NCBI GenBank assembly: GCA_905182935.1
Contig: CAJJDL010000168.1
Coordinates: forward strand, 1-7,071
Reading direction: 5' to 3'
From: an uncultured Nitrospinaceae bacterium
GTDB lineage: Bacteria > Nitrospinota > Nitrospinia > Nitrospinales > VA-1
DNA: 7,071 bases
In this document: piece after piece, positions 1-6,288 of the stretch
Position numbering within the stretch: the first letter of the stretch is position 1
Layout: every line of letters starts with the position of its first letter
Made by a program: the position numbers and the translations under genes
Notes under the pieces: model-generated
Databases searched by the model: none
What the model was told of the DNA's origin: nothing
The model's input: only the letters and a program-made list of their open reading frames with translations

Positions 1-978
1 AATTTTAGAGTCAAGGTGGTGGCACACCATCAGCATATCTAAATGTTCATCCACGGTATTTACTGTGAATGGTCGAGTCGGATTAGTCGATGAAGGTAAA
101 ATATTAGCTTCACCACATGCCTTAATAATATCAGGGGCATGTCCACCACCAGCACCTTCGGTATGATAAGTATGAATAGTACGATCTTTAAATGCAGCAA
201 TAGTATTTTCTACAAACCCTGACTCATTCAATGTATCGGTATGGATAGCAACTTGAATATCAAATTTTTCAGCCACGCTCAAACAGTTATCTATAGCCGC
301 AGGTGTTGTTCCCCAATCCTCATGTAACTTCAAACCCATTGCGCCAGCGCGAACTTGTTCTTCCAATGGCATTGGTAGGCTAGCATTACCTTTACCAAGA
401 AAACCAAAGTTAAGCGGTAATTCTTCTACTGCCTGGTACATACGCTCAATATTCCAAGGTCCAGGAGTACATGTTGTTGCATTAGTTCCTGCAGCAGGTC
501 CTGTTCCACCACCAATCATTGTCGTAATACCAGACATCATGGCATCATCAACTTGTTGAGGACAAATAAAATGGATATGTGCATCAATCCCACCAGCAGT
601 TGCAATCAAACCTTCTCCAGCGATAGCCTCTGTCGATGGACCTATTATAATATCTACACCCGGTTGAATATCAGGATTGCCGGCTTTACCAATTCCCATA
701 ATACGACCAGCTTTGATACCAATATCTGCTTTGACAATTCCCCAGTGATCCAATATAAGCGCATTAGTTATAACCACATCGACGGAATCTTTTGAGCCTC
801 GCTGGCTCTGCCCCATACCGTCCCGAATAACCTTACCGCCACCAAATTTTACTTCTTCCCCATAAATTGTTTTATCTTCTTCTACTTCGACCCACAATTC
901 AGTATCACCTAACCTTACGCGGTCCCCCACTGTCGGACCAAACATATCTGCATAAGCTCGACGGTCTATACTACTCAT
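1..978 (-). CDS. ureC: Urease alpha subunit UreC, N-terminal 326 residues (cut by window edge)
   Basis: This is the catalytic subunit of nickel urease, which hydrolyses urea to ammonia and carbamate in the cytoplasm. My translation from the ATG at 978 begins [20 protein letters not shown] and stays open to base 1. Visible active-site residues, counted from that start, fall on the standard Klebsiella numbering: nickel ligands H134 and H136 (HIHF), the lysine that is carbamylated to bridge the nickels K217 (GLKLHEDWG, with H219), H246 (AIHTD), H272 ([12 protein letters not shown]), and the mobile-flap pair C319/H320 (MVCHHL). The last nickel ligand, D360, lies outside the window, as do about 240 residues of a usual 567-570. 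The start overlaps the ureB stop in an ATGA, with a GGAG ribosome site 8 bases upstream, indicating translational coupling. Nothing in the visible part suggests inactivation. Confidence 0.98.
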   Translation of the reverse strand, partial: MSSIDRRAYADMFGPTVGDRVRLGDTELWVEVEEDKTIYGEEVKFGGGKVIRDGMGQSQRGSKDSVDVVITNALILDHWGIVKADIGIKAGRIMGIGKAGNPDIQPGVDIIIGPSTEAIAGEGLIATAGGIDAHIHFICPQQVDDAMMSGITTMIGGGTGPAAGTNATTCTPGPWNIERMYQAVEELPLNFGFLGKGNASLPMPLEEQVRAGAMGLKLHEDWGTTPAAIDNCLSVAEKFDIQVAIHTDTLNESGFVENTIAAFKDRTIHTYHTEGAGGGHAPDIIKACGEANILPSSTNPTRPFTVNTVDEHLDMLMVCHHLDSKI

Positions 979-1292
979 GATGTTTTCTCCAACGACCCCA
1001 TGATCTTTCCATTAAACCCATAAACTTCACGAGATCCGGCATAGGCAACTAAATCGACTGTTCGACTTTGGCCAGGCTCAAACCGAACCGCTGTTCCAGC
1101 AGGAATGTCCAATCGGAAGCCACGTGAAATCTCACGATCAAACTCTAAAGCAGAATTAGTTTCATAAAAATGATAATGTGAACCTACTTGAACTGGGCGA
1201 TCGCCCAAATTTGCTACTGATAATGAAACTTTCTCTCGACCCTCATTAAGAGTTAGCTCCCCATCTTGAATTGCGTATTCTCCAGGGATCAT
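975..1292 (-). CDS. ureB: Urease beta subunit UreB
   Basis: This is a small structural subunit (105 residues) of the urease complex that packs against UreA and UreC; it carries no catalytic residues. Family hallmarks visible are the MIPGEY start, [11 protein letters not shown] (residues 37-46), [18 protein letters not shown] (58-75) and [10 protein letters not shown] (90-99). The length is typical for an unfused beta subunit. It begins 11 bases after the ureA stop; its ribosome site (AAGGAAA) overlaps that stop codon, and its own stop overlaps the ureC start by four bases. This spacing supports coupled translation and roughly equal production of the three subunits. Identification is secure. 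Confidence 0.98.
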   Translation of the reverse strand: MIPGEYAIQDGELTLNEGREKVSLSVANLGDRPVQVGSHYHFYETNSALEFDREISRGFRLDIPAGTAVRFEPGQSRTVDLVAYAGSREVYGFNGKIMGSLEKTS

Positions 1293-1303
1293 AGTTATTT
1301 CCT

Positions 1304-1606
1304 TTAAACAATTGGGGTATGAACTGTGACAAGCTTTGTCCCGTCTGGGAATGTTGCTTCCACCTGTACTTCATGAATCATTTCAGGAATACCTTCCATA
1401 ACATCTCCCCTTGTAAGAAGTTTGGTGCCATGGTTCATAAGATCTGCAACGCTTTTACCTTCCCGAGCTCCTTCAAGAAGAGCAGCTGATATATATGCAA
1501 CTGCTTCAGGGTAGTTCAACTTGATTCCTCGAGACAGTCGCCTTTCCGCCAACAATCCAGCTGTAAAAATCAGTAACTTGTCTTTTTCTCGAGGTGATAG
1601 TTCCAT
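1304..1606 (-). CDS. ureA: Urease gamma subunit UreA
   Basis: This is the smallest urease structural subunit, exactly 100 residues as is usual for the family. It begins [20 protein letters not shown] and contains the conserved stretches [14 protein letters not shown] (residues 26-39), GKSVADLM (50-57) and [28 protein letters not shown] (69-96). It forms the trimer core with UreB and UreC in the (UreABC)3 enzyme. The start is supported by a strong purine-rich ribosome site (AAGGAAGG) directly upstream. It lies 54 bases downstream of ureD in the same orientation, so the four genes most likely share a transcript. That separate alpha, beta and gamma genes exist argues against Helicobacter-type fused subunits. 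Confidence 0.98.
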   Translation of the reverse strand: MELSPREKDKLLIFTAGLLAERRLSRGIKLNYPEAVAYISAALLEGAREGKSVADLMNHGTKLLTRGDVMEGIPEMIHEVQVEATFPDGTKLVTVHTPIV

Positions 1607-1660
1607 CTTCCTTCCTTAATTATACTAATAATATCCGCGCAAATTTAAAACACCACTAAC

Positions 1661-2515
1661 TTAGGTACTCCATATCCGCGGAATAACAGATTCATGCCCT
1701 CGTAAAGCCATACGAAGAAGATGCCAAACTTTTATAAATTTTTGTTTTACCTGTTCTACACTATTTCCTAAATATCGGCAAAGAATAACATTATCTACTA
1801 GCGTAACTGAAAATAAATTATCCCTATCAAGTGAATCGATATTTTCCCTCAATAAATCAACGAGCTCTGTGCGCGAGGTAATACAGAATAATGTACCTAC
1901 AACCGGTTCCCCTCTAAGACCCCATTTTGCTTTAAGCATTGGATCATTATCTTGAATAATGAGTTTCTCCAAACGAATCAAACGACCATCCATAAAAACT
2001 TCTAGCCGTTGTGTTAACTGACCCTTAACAAAAGTCTCGCCAATAGATGGCCTCCCCAAACACAATATATCCCAACCAATAAAATGGCTTGTCTCGGATA
2101 AATTAATCCTTGTTTCTAATTTAACCTTAGCACCTGGAAAGAAAATATTCTCCGAGGGAAACCATTCTAAAACCCCGTTGCTAGCCACCTCTAAAATTTG
2201 TTTTTGACAAGCAATAGGACCAGCACTACGATAAAATTTTCCTGCGGCGGGAGTGGTAATCAAAACTTTTGCGTTTGAATTTACATTTATATTAACATCT
2301 AAACTATCACCGCCGACCACTCCACCTGGTGGATGCAGGATATAAACGTGTCCGGTTCCATTTGCCTCGGGGTAAAAAATTTTTTGAACCTGCAGTGGCC
2401 CTTGATGTATATTTTGTTTAAATACAGTTTTTTTATCAACTTCTACAAAGTCCAAATGTAGTTTAGCAATCCAACCCTCATTAAAATCAATCTTTTTAAA
2501 ACTAGATACAGTCAT
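1661..2515 (-). CDS. ureD: Urease accessory protein UreD
   Basis: UreD (called UreH in Helicobacter) binds apo-urease and, with UreF and UreG, forms the GTP-dependent complex that loads nickel and carbon dioxide into the active site. The 284-residue protein has the expected length. It shows family motifs: HPPGGVVGGDSL (residues 61-72), ITTPAAGKFYRS (86-97), LEWFPSENIFFPGA (116-129) and a W-rich ILCLGRPSIGE segment (150-160). An in-frame TAG sits one codon before the ATG at 2515, so the start cannot be further upstream. The ribosome site there is weak, unlike those of ureA-C. Being first in the operon, it probably follows the promoter in the AT-rich region 2516-2799. UreD is the most divergent urease protein, yet the motifs and context leave little doubt. 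Confidence 0.95.
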   Translation of the reverse strand: MTVSSFKKIDFNEGWIAKLHLDFVEVDKKTVFKQNIHQGPLQVQKIFYPEANGTGHVYILHPPGGVVGGDSLDVNINVNSNAKVLITTPAAGKFYRSAGPIACQKQILEVASNGVLEWFPSENIFFPGAKVKLETRINLSETSHFIGWDILCLGRPSIGETFVKGQLTQRLEVFMDGRLIRLEKLIIQDNDPMLKAKWGLRGEPVVGTLFCITSRTELVDLLRENIDSLDRDNLFSVTLVDNVILCRYLGNSVEQVKQKFIKVWHLLRMALRGHESVIPRIWST

Positions 2516-2664
2516 AAATCTAAATTACTTTGAATCCATAATATTTTTTTACTAATTTTTAATTAAAAAAAATTCGTTAAATCCACGTAACCAACTAATT
2601 ATTTATTTAGTCTTAATGAAAAAATAAAAGGCGGATTCATTGCATTTTCTCTATGTTGTTTTTT

Positions 2665-2680
2665 TTGTATATTTATACAA
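2665..2680. promoter_or_regulatory. Candidate operator: perfect inverted repeat TTGTATA-TT-TATACAA
   Basis: Two perfect 7-base arms separated by TT form a 16-base palindrome located 150 bases upstream of the ureD start and 120 bases upstream of the 2800 gene. It has the size and symmetry of a dimeric repressor or activator site. It is too AT-rich and too short in GC to act as an intrinsic terminator. In such an AT-rich region some palindromes arise by chance, and I cannot name the regulator. Confidence 0.3.
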
Positions 2681-2709
2681 TAATATAAGTATATTCCTAA
2701 TTAATTTTT

Positions 2710-2787
2710 GTGCATAGCAAAGTAAAGAAACTAGCCCTTTTGCTTCTATCTGGCTGGATTATTTACTCAAATTTATCACCTCATTGA
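2710..2787 (+). CDS. Possible 25-residue hydrophobic leader or gene remnant
   Basis: Starting from GTG, this reads (V/M)HSKVKKLALLLLSGWIIYSNLSPH and stops at TGA. It has a basic N-terminus followed by a hydrophobic stretch, as in a signal peptide or a tiny membrane protein. It is in the same frame as the next gene, whose ATG lies only 12 bases after this stop and which itself begins with a signal-like sequence. No ribosome site is evident and GTG is the only start available. It could be a small membrane peptide, a former N-terminus cut off by the TGA, or chance. Confidence 0.2.
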   Translation: MHSKVKKLALLLLSGWIIYSNLSPH

Positions 2788-2799
2788 ATAATCACTATA

Positions 2800-3333
2800 A
2801 TGAAAAAATATTTTAAAATAGTAGGTTGGATTTTTCTTGGCATTTTTCTGCAATTTAAATTTAACGCTCTTTACGGCATAGTATTTTTGGAAAACCTTAA
2901 TTTTCATGACCGCTCTTATTTTGTTGAAATAAAATTAGTACCTGCAAGCCAATCTGTACATATACTTAATTTAAAAACAACTGTCCACCATTCGCTAGGT
3001 GCTGATTACTTTTCAAATGTTTATATTCCTGATGGGTTTAGGGTGGTCAACAAAAAACCATACGCAGGAGCAGAAAAAATTAAAGGTTACCTTGCTTACC
3101 AAATGGATATGAAACGTAAATATAGAGATGTTTTAAGTACTGAGAATTTTATTATTACCCTGTCGAGCCACGATAAAAATATTGAGGCAACCCCGATTCT
3201 TATTCACTTTGAAAATATGGAACAGCGGCTACATACCGACAAATCTTTTAAAATATCAAGCCGTGATAATAAAATTTCATTACAGGGGCCCAAACGAGCA
3301 GAAGCAACCTATCCACAGCAACTGGGGATGTGA
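2800..3333 (+). CDS. Uncharacterised exported or membrane-anchored protein, 177 aa
   Basis: I do not recognise a family. The N-terminus (MKKYFKIVGWIFLGIFLQF, residues 1-19) is basic then hydrophobic, as in a Sec signal peptide or single membrane anchor; a cleavage after NALYG (about residue 26) is possible but not certain. The rest (27-177) has no cysteine, no lipobox and alternating hydrophobic and polar residues that suggest beta structure, for example YFVEIKLVPASQSVHILNLK (40-59) and FIITLSSHDKNIEATPILIHF (117-137). The C-terminal tail is basic and ends PQQLGM. An in-frame TGA five codons upstream rules out an earlier ATG start, and no clear ribosome site precedes it. It stands alone: its left neighbour is divergent and its right neighbour convergent. 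The last bases belong to an imperfect repeat also found at 5343. Confidence 0.65.
   Translation: MKKYFKIVGWIFLGIFLQFKFNALYGIVFLENLNFHDRSYFVEIKLVPASQSVHILNLKTTVHHSLGADYFSNVYIPDGFRVVNKKPYAGAEKIKGYLAYQMDMKRKYRDVLSTENFIITLSSHDKNIEATPILIHFENMEQRLHTDKSFKISSRDNKISLQGPKRAEATYPQQLGM
3312..3331 (+). repeat. Imperfect direct repeat, copy 1 (17/20 identical to 5343-5362)
   Basis: This copy matches 5343-5362 at 17 of 20 bases, with a shared core CAGCAACT and shared end ATGT. Here it encodes the last residues PQQLGM of the 177-residue protein and runs into its TGA stop. The other copy, read in the corresponding frame, also gives PQQLGM and a stop. The two copies bracket the methyltransferase and nuclease genes. 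A match of this quality in 7 kb can occur by chance, so the relationship is tentative. Confidence 0.35.
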
Positions 3334-3455
3334 TGGTCGTAAGTTATTGGTTAATAAATAGTTATTTACTAGTTTAAGGAAAAGTTTAACAGGAAGTATC
3401 TCTTAGCTTTTTATATCAAACGGTACACATTCGGCTGACTGGATACAGGGGTAAG

Positions 3456-4514
3456 CTAGAGTGGTGCTTTTTTTTGCGCAAAAAATAAAGTGTTTACTCG
3501 TTTGAAATCGTAATATTCGTCATTACCGATAATGGTATCATAAACTGCTCTCACCACTTCAGAATATTTAGACCCGACGGAAATATTTCCATAATCATGC
3601 ACGGCAATGACTCCGTTGGGAGCTAGCGATTTGACCCAATACTCGATATCATTTTTACACCCGTCATAACTGTGGTCGCCATCAATAAATAACAGGCGAA
3701 TGGCGTTATCTTGTTTGTCGGCCCAAGTTTTTGCGGCTTCAACCGAGTCTTGTTCTTTAGGGTGAATCCAGTCGGCAACATCATTTTTTTGATAGTGTTT
3801 TTGTGATTGTTCGTAGATTTTAATGTCAAACGAGTAGACATGTTCGCGATTTTTTGCTTTGGAGCCTTTTGCCAGAATAATACTTGAACCTCCAAGAAAG
3901 ACACCTATGTTGACAATGGCTCCCTGAGTTGGGCCATTGGCGGCGAGATCAAATAGGGTTTGTTTTTCTCTGACCGAAAGCATGGTGTGGGGTAGTTCTA
4001 CCTTGTGGTCTCCAATGTCCCATGTGTTGACATTTCTGTCGCTTCTATCTATTTGATGTGGGTAGTAAACACAAAACTGGTTGTCAACAATACAAGTCCA
4101 ATCGTATAGCTCTATCTCATCCACAAACTTCAAAATATTATTATATTCTAGACTGACCGAGGTATCTATTCTGGCGAGCGCTATATCGTGGTTTGCGCAG
4201 AAAAATACCAAGTCTATGTTGGCATTTTTTAAATATTGGCCATCTTCTGACAAGTGAAAGTTTAAAGGTAGTTTGTCACCCTCAAATTCAATTTCCTTTA
4301 AGTCTTTAATTTCATAATGAGGAAAGCTAACCCCCGCCTTTTTTAAAATAATAAATTCAGCTTGTGGGTACAGTTGAGAGATTTTTTTTAAACTCAAAAA
4401 ACTTTGATCCGTTTGGGATGAATGGATATATAGAATTTGTTTTACTGGTTTCGATAGAGGTGGGAGTTTGTAGTCAAAGGATAGTAAGAAATTTTTCCCA
4501 TATTCCGGCTCCAT
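3456..4514 (-). CDS. Class I SAM-dependent methyltransferase with N-terminal extra domain, 352 aa
   Basis: The C-terminal half (about 180-350) has the signature of the Methyltransf_24-type Rossmann methyltransferases: glycine motif VNIGVFLGGSS (201-211) for S-adenosylmethionine, acidic residue in YSFDI (D230), the hallmark LLFIDGDHSYDG (274-285), and the hydrophobic strand GVIAVHDYG (301-309). Members often modify sugars or secondary metabolites. The N-terminal part (about 25-130) has alternating strands and helices (KQILYIHSS 25-33, AEFIILKKAGV 52-62, NIDLVFFCAN 99-108). This resembles an alpha/beta Rossmann-like domain of the kind seen in sugar-handling enzymes, but I cannot assign it. The start at 4514 has an AAGGAG site 6 bases upstream. 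The substrate is unknown and no sugar-biosynthesis genes are adjacent. It may share a transcript with the broken nuclease gene 118 bases upstream. Confidence 0.88.
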   Translation of the reverse strand: MEPEYGKNFLLSFDYKLPPLSKPVKQILYIHSSQTDQSFLSLKKISQLYPQAEFIILKKAGVSFPHYEIKDLKEIEFEGDKLPLNFHLSEDGQYLKNANIDLVFFCANHDIALARIDTSVSLEYNNILKFVDEIELYDWTCIVDNQFCVYYPHQIDRSDRNVNTWDIGDHKVELPHTMLSVREKQTLFDLAANGPTQGAIVNIGVFLGGSSIILAKGSKAKNREHVYSFDIKIYEQSQKHYQKNDVADWIHPKEQDSVEAAKTWADKQDNAIRLLFIDGDHSYDGCKNDIEYWVKSLAPNGVIAVHDYGNISVGSKYSEVVRAVYDTIIGNDEYYDFKRVNTLFFAQKKAPL

Positions 4515-4520
4515 GTTTGT

Positions 4521-4526
4521 CTCCTT
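4521..4526 (-). promoter_or_regulatory. Ribosome binding site AAGGAG of the methyltransferase gene
   Basis: Read on the minus strand this is a near-consensus AAGGAG, 6 bases before the ATG at 4514. It fixes the methyltransferase start. It is stronger than the translation signals of the 2800, 5396 and 6289 genes, which show none. Confidence 0.75.
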
Positions 4527-4632
4527 GCGTGTGCATAATTATTTTTATACCTGGCTGGACTTAAACCCTAGAACAATCGCATATGAAACGATCTGGAATA
4601 GTGAGTTGGATTTTTTATTCATTAATTGGATC

Positions 4633-5084
4633 TCACCATTTATGAGTTTTCTTCCTGCCATCATACCTAATAGCCATATCTGCCTCAATCAATATATCAG
4701 CTAAGCTCTCTCCATCGACAATTACATCAGAAGCTACCCTAAAATAATTACCTCTTTGCATATTCTTCAATGTTATTTTTTCTGCATCTTTAAGAATATC
4801 TCCGACTATTTCTCTGGCTTGCTCTGTATCATATTTTTCTTTATCACACTTACCTTTGAATTCAGGAGTATCAATTCCATTTAGTCGGACACGTATTTTT
4901 TTGCCAATAATCGGATGAAGGTTAGGAAGGTTATCGTGTCACCGTCATAATTTCTAACGTAGATAGCTCCTTCATAGTCACCAAAATTTTGTTTAGCATT
5001 AGCTGTAGTAGAAATACTAATAAGAAAGGTAAGTGCGAGTAAGAATATGAGTGGTTTGGTTTTCATACGATAATTATATCCCAT
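4633..5084 (-). pseudogene. Secreted staphylococcal-nuclease-like (thermonuclease) gene, frameshifted
   Basis: The first frame (ATG at 5084, or more likely 5066) encodes a signal peptide MKTKPLIFLLALTFLISIS... ending ANA, then YEGAIYVRNYDGDTITF, the opening of an SNase domain. It derails near 4926-4932 and stops at 4881-4883. In another frame the domain resumes as NLHPIIGKKIRVRLNGIDTPEFKGKC and continues through KITLKNMQRGNYFRVASDVIVDGESLADILIEADMAIRYDGRKKTHKW to TGA at 4633. SNase residues are all present across the break: the DGD aspartate, the R of RLNGIDTPE with its D and E, and the R of YFRVASD. Adding 7 bases restores a 146-residue protein from 5066, normal for the family. These enzymes degrade DNA and RNA outside the cytoplasm. 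As written the product would be a 61-67-residue fragment without activity; a sequencing error or slippage variant cannot be excluded. Confidence 0.9.
4917..4932. repeat. GAAGGTT-AG-GAAGGTT: scar of 7-mer slippage in the nuclease gene
   Basis: Two GAAGGTT copies (4917-4923 and 4926-4932) sit exactly where the nuclease frame breaks; on the coding strand they read AACCTTC. Inserting one more tandem AACCTTC gives codons for TITFNLPNLHP, which matches the family consensus DGDTITxNLPNxHP and repairs the frame. Loss of one tandem copy by replication slippage therefore accounts for the mutation. The ancestral sequence is inferred. Confidence 0.7.
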
Positions 5085-5395
5085 CCCAAATCATCATAAA
5101 TATTGCTGTATATAATAATCTACAATTTTACTCCCAGACAAACGATACATATAAAGAAGGAAGGCATACCCATGAGACTTCTAATCAATTGAAGGTTGAT
5201 TTTTTAAAGAAACATAAGGCAAAGAAGTGATAAAATGTATTGAGTGAAATGATAAATAAATTTGACTCTTATTTGGATCTTGATTTTAGGGGTATAAAAA
5301 CAGATAACTTATTGTTTTAACGAACATTAGATCTCGACTTCGTCCCCAGCAACTTGGCATGTAGCAACTATCAATCTTTTACTTGTAATTGCACA
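5085..5395. other. Intergenic stretch with coding-like fragments, no intact gene
   Basis: No complete gene is supported here. A TATAAT hexamer is at 5111-5116. A strong ribosome-site-like run (AAGAAGGAAGG, about 5154-5164) precedes an ATG at 5172 that reads only MRLLIN before TGA at 5190-5192. A different plus frame, open from about 5051, gives a protein-like tail SNQLKVDFLKKHKAKK ending at TGA 5228-5230. A third piece, ATG 5249 to TAA 5320, reads MINKFDSYLDLDFRGIKTDNLLF. These may be remains of one or two decayed small genes, or the leader of the J-domain operon. The right end holds copy 2 of the imperfect direct repeat. Confidence 0.4.
5343..5362 (+). repeat. Imperfect direct repeat, copy 2 (17/20 identical to 3312-3331)
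   Basis: This is the partner of 3312-3331. In the frame open from about 5308 it reads ...RSRLRPQQLGM then TAG at 5362-5364, so both copies end with PQQLGM and a stop. Only this terminal hexapeptide is shared, not the sequence before it. It lies 31 bases before the start chosen for the J-domain protein. Confidence 0.35.
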
Positions 5396-6247
5396 ATGAG
5401 AACTAAATTTGGACAATATAAAGACTACTATAAAATACTTAGTATCACTGAAATTGCTTTAGATGCCGAAATTAAAAAGTCATACCGCAAACTCGCACTT
5501 GAACATCATCCTGATCACAACAAGAATGATCCTGATAGCGAAGAAAAGTTCAAACAAATCACCGAAGCTTATGGAGTTCTAATCGATCCACTTAAAAGAA
5601 AAGAATACGACCAATTTCGAGACGACCACCTTGCAGGTCGATCTAATGAAAACTCTCAATTTAGATATACACAGCAGGATATTTTTGAAGAAATGCAGCG
5701 CAAAGGTTTTGGAAAGGATGTCTTTGAGGAGTTAAATCGTGAATTTTCAAAATCAGGTTTACGATCTGGCAATTCATTTTTTCAAACTACTCTAACAGGA
5801 GGTGCGCTGGGTGGAATAGTAAGAGTCCTCGGGATGATTCCAGGTCCTATTGGACGAGTCGGACAAGGTCTTCGGATAGCACACATGGTAGGCACATCAC
5901 TATTCGCATTAAAAAAAATGCACGACGCAAAATCGGCCGGAAGCCTAAAAAATCAGCCCAGTGTTAAGGATCTGAATATTCTCGATTCAGTTAAAGGAGT
6001 TTTTAACAGAGGTACAAATAGCCAAAGTTCTCTTGACTATAAACTAGCAATGACGATACCTCCTAAAGAAGCACTTACAGGAACTAATAAAAAAATTTCA
6101 TATGAAATAGATGGAACTCCCGAACAATTGATGGTTCGCATTCCAGAAAAATTTCCTGATGGTGGAAAATTAAGAATTAAAGGAAAGGGACACCATAAAG
6201 ATCAAAAAAGGGGAGACCTCATACTTCAAGTCAATGTAACTCATTAA
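5396..6247 (+). CDS. J-domain protein (DnaJ-like co-chaperone), 283 aa
   Basis: From ATG 5396 the protein reads MRTKFGQYKDYYKIL and has a full J domain at residues 9-74 with the essential HPD at 38-40 (LEHHPDHNK), so it should stimulate the ATPase of an Hsp70 such as DnaK. A helical linker follows (about 90-125). Next is a hydrophobic, Gly-rich segment (TGGALGGIVRVLGMIPGPIGRVGQGLRIAHMVGTSLFAL, about 133-171) that could insert into or lie on a membrane. The end (214-283) resembles one DnaJ/CbpA C-terminal substrate domain: LDYKLAMTIPPKEALTGTNKKISYEI and IPEKFPDGGKLRIKGKG...GDLILQV. There is no CxxCxGxG zinc region, no long G/F region and no second C-terminal domain, so it is neither DnaJ nor CbpA. 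An upstream in-frame TTG (5354) is possible but neither start has a ribosome site; the ATG sits well for a J domain. Confidence 0.9.
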   Translation: MRTKFGQYKDYYKILSITEIALDAEIKKSYRKLALEHHPDHNKNDPDSEEKFKQITEAYGVLIDPLKRKEYDQFRDDHLAGRSNENSQFRYTQQDIFEEMQRKGFGKDVFEELNREFSKSGLRSGNSFFQTTLTGGALGGIVRVLGMIPGPIGRVGQGLRIAHMVGTSLFALKKMHDAKSAGSLKNQPSVKDLNILDSVKGVFNRGTNSQSSLDYKLAMTIPPKEALTGTNKKISYEIDGTPEQLMVRIPEKFPDGGKLRIKGKGHHKDQKRGDLILQVNVTH

Positions 6248-6288
6248 AGCCATCATATCTCTCTAAATTTATTTAAATATTTTATTTG

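Larger units (their letters stand above)
2516..2799. other. Divergent AT-rich intergenic region
   Basis: This 284-base gap separates ureD (reading left) from the small exported-protein gene (reading right), so it should carry both promoters. It is very AT-rich with long A and T runs, which makes minus-10-like hexamers common and individually unconvincing. I could not pick a definite promoter pair on either strand. The one clear structure is the inverted repeat at 2665-2680. I saw no sigma-54-type GG/GC site that would point to NtrC control of urease. A short open frame at 2710-2787 is discussed separately. Confidence 0.6.

Noticed and set aside
553..795. Plus-strand open frame of 80 codons
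   Set aside because: It lies antisense inside ureC, whose translation is highly conserved here; the predicted peptide has no protein-like features.
2516..2799. Sigma-54/NtrC-type promoter for urease
   Set aside because: No GG-N10-GC element with suitable flanks was seen on the minus strand upstream of ureD.
3334..3455. Possible bidirectional terminator between convergent genes
   Set aside because: The only inverted repeat seen (TAAATA-GT-TATTTA) has no GC and no adjoining T-run typical of an intrinsic terminator.
3623..3904. Minus-strand open frame of 93 codons
   Set aside because: It is an out-of-frame shadow within the methyltransferase gene, whose motifs are all in the other frame.
4364..4704. 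Two overlapping plus-strand open frames (66 and 63 codons)
   Set aside because: They are antisense to the methyltransferase start and the nuclease 3' end, with low-complexity-like composition and no ribosome site.
5354..5395. TTG start adding 14 residues to the J-domain protein
   Set aside because: No ribosome site precedes it, the added residues lie outside the J domain, and the TTG sits within the repeat-like sequence; ATG 5396 is preferred though not proven.
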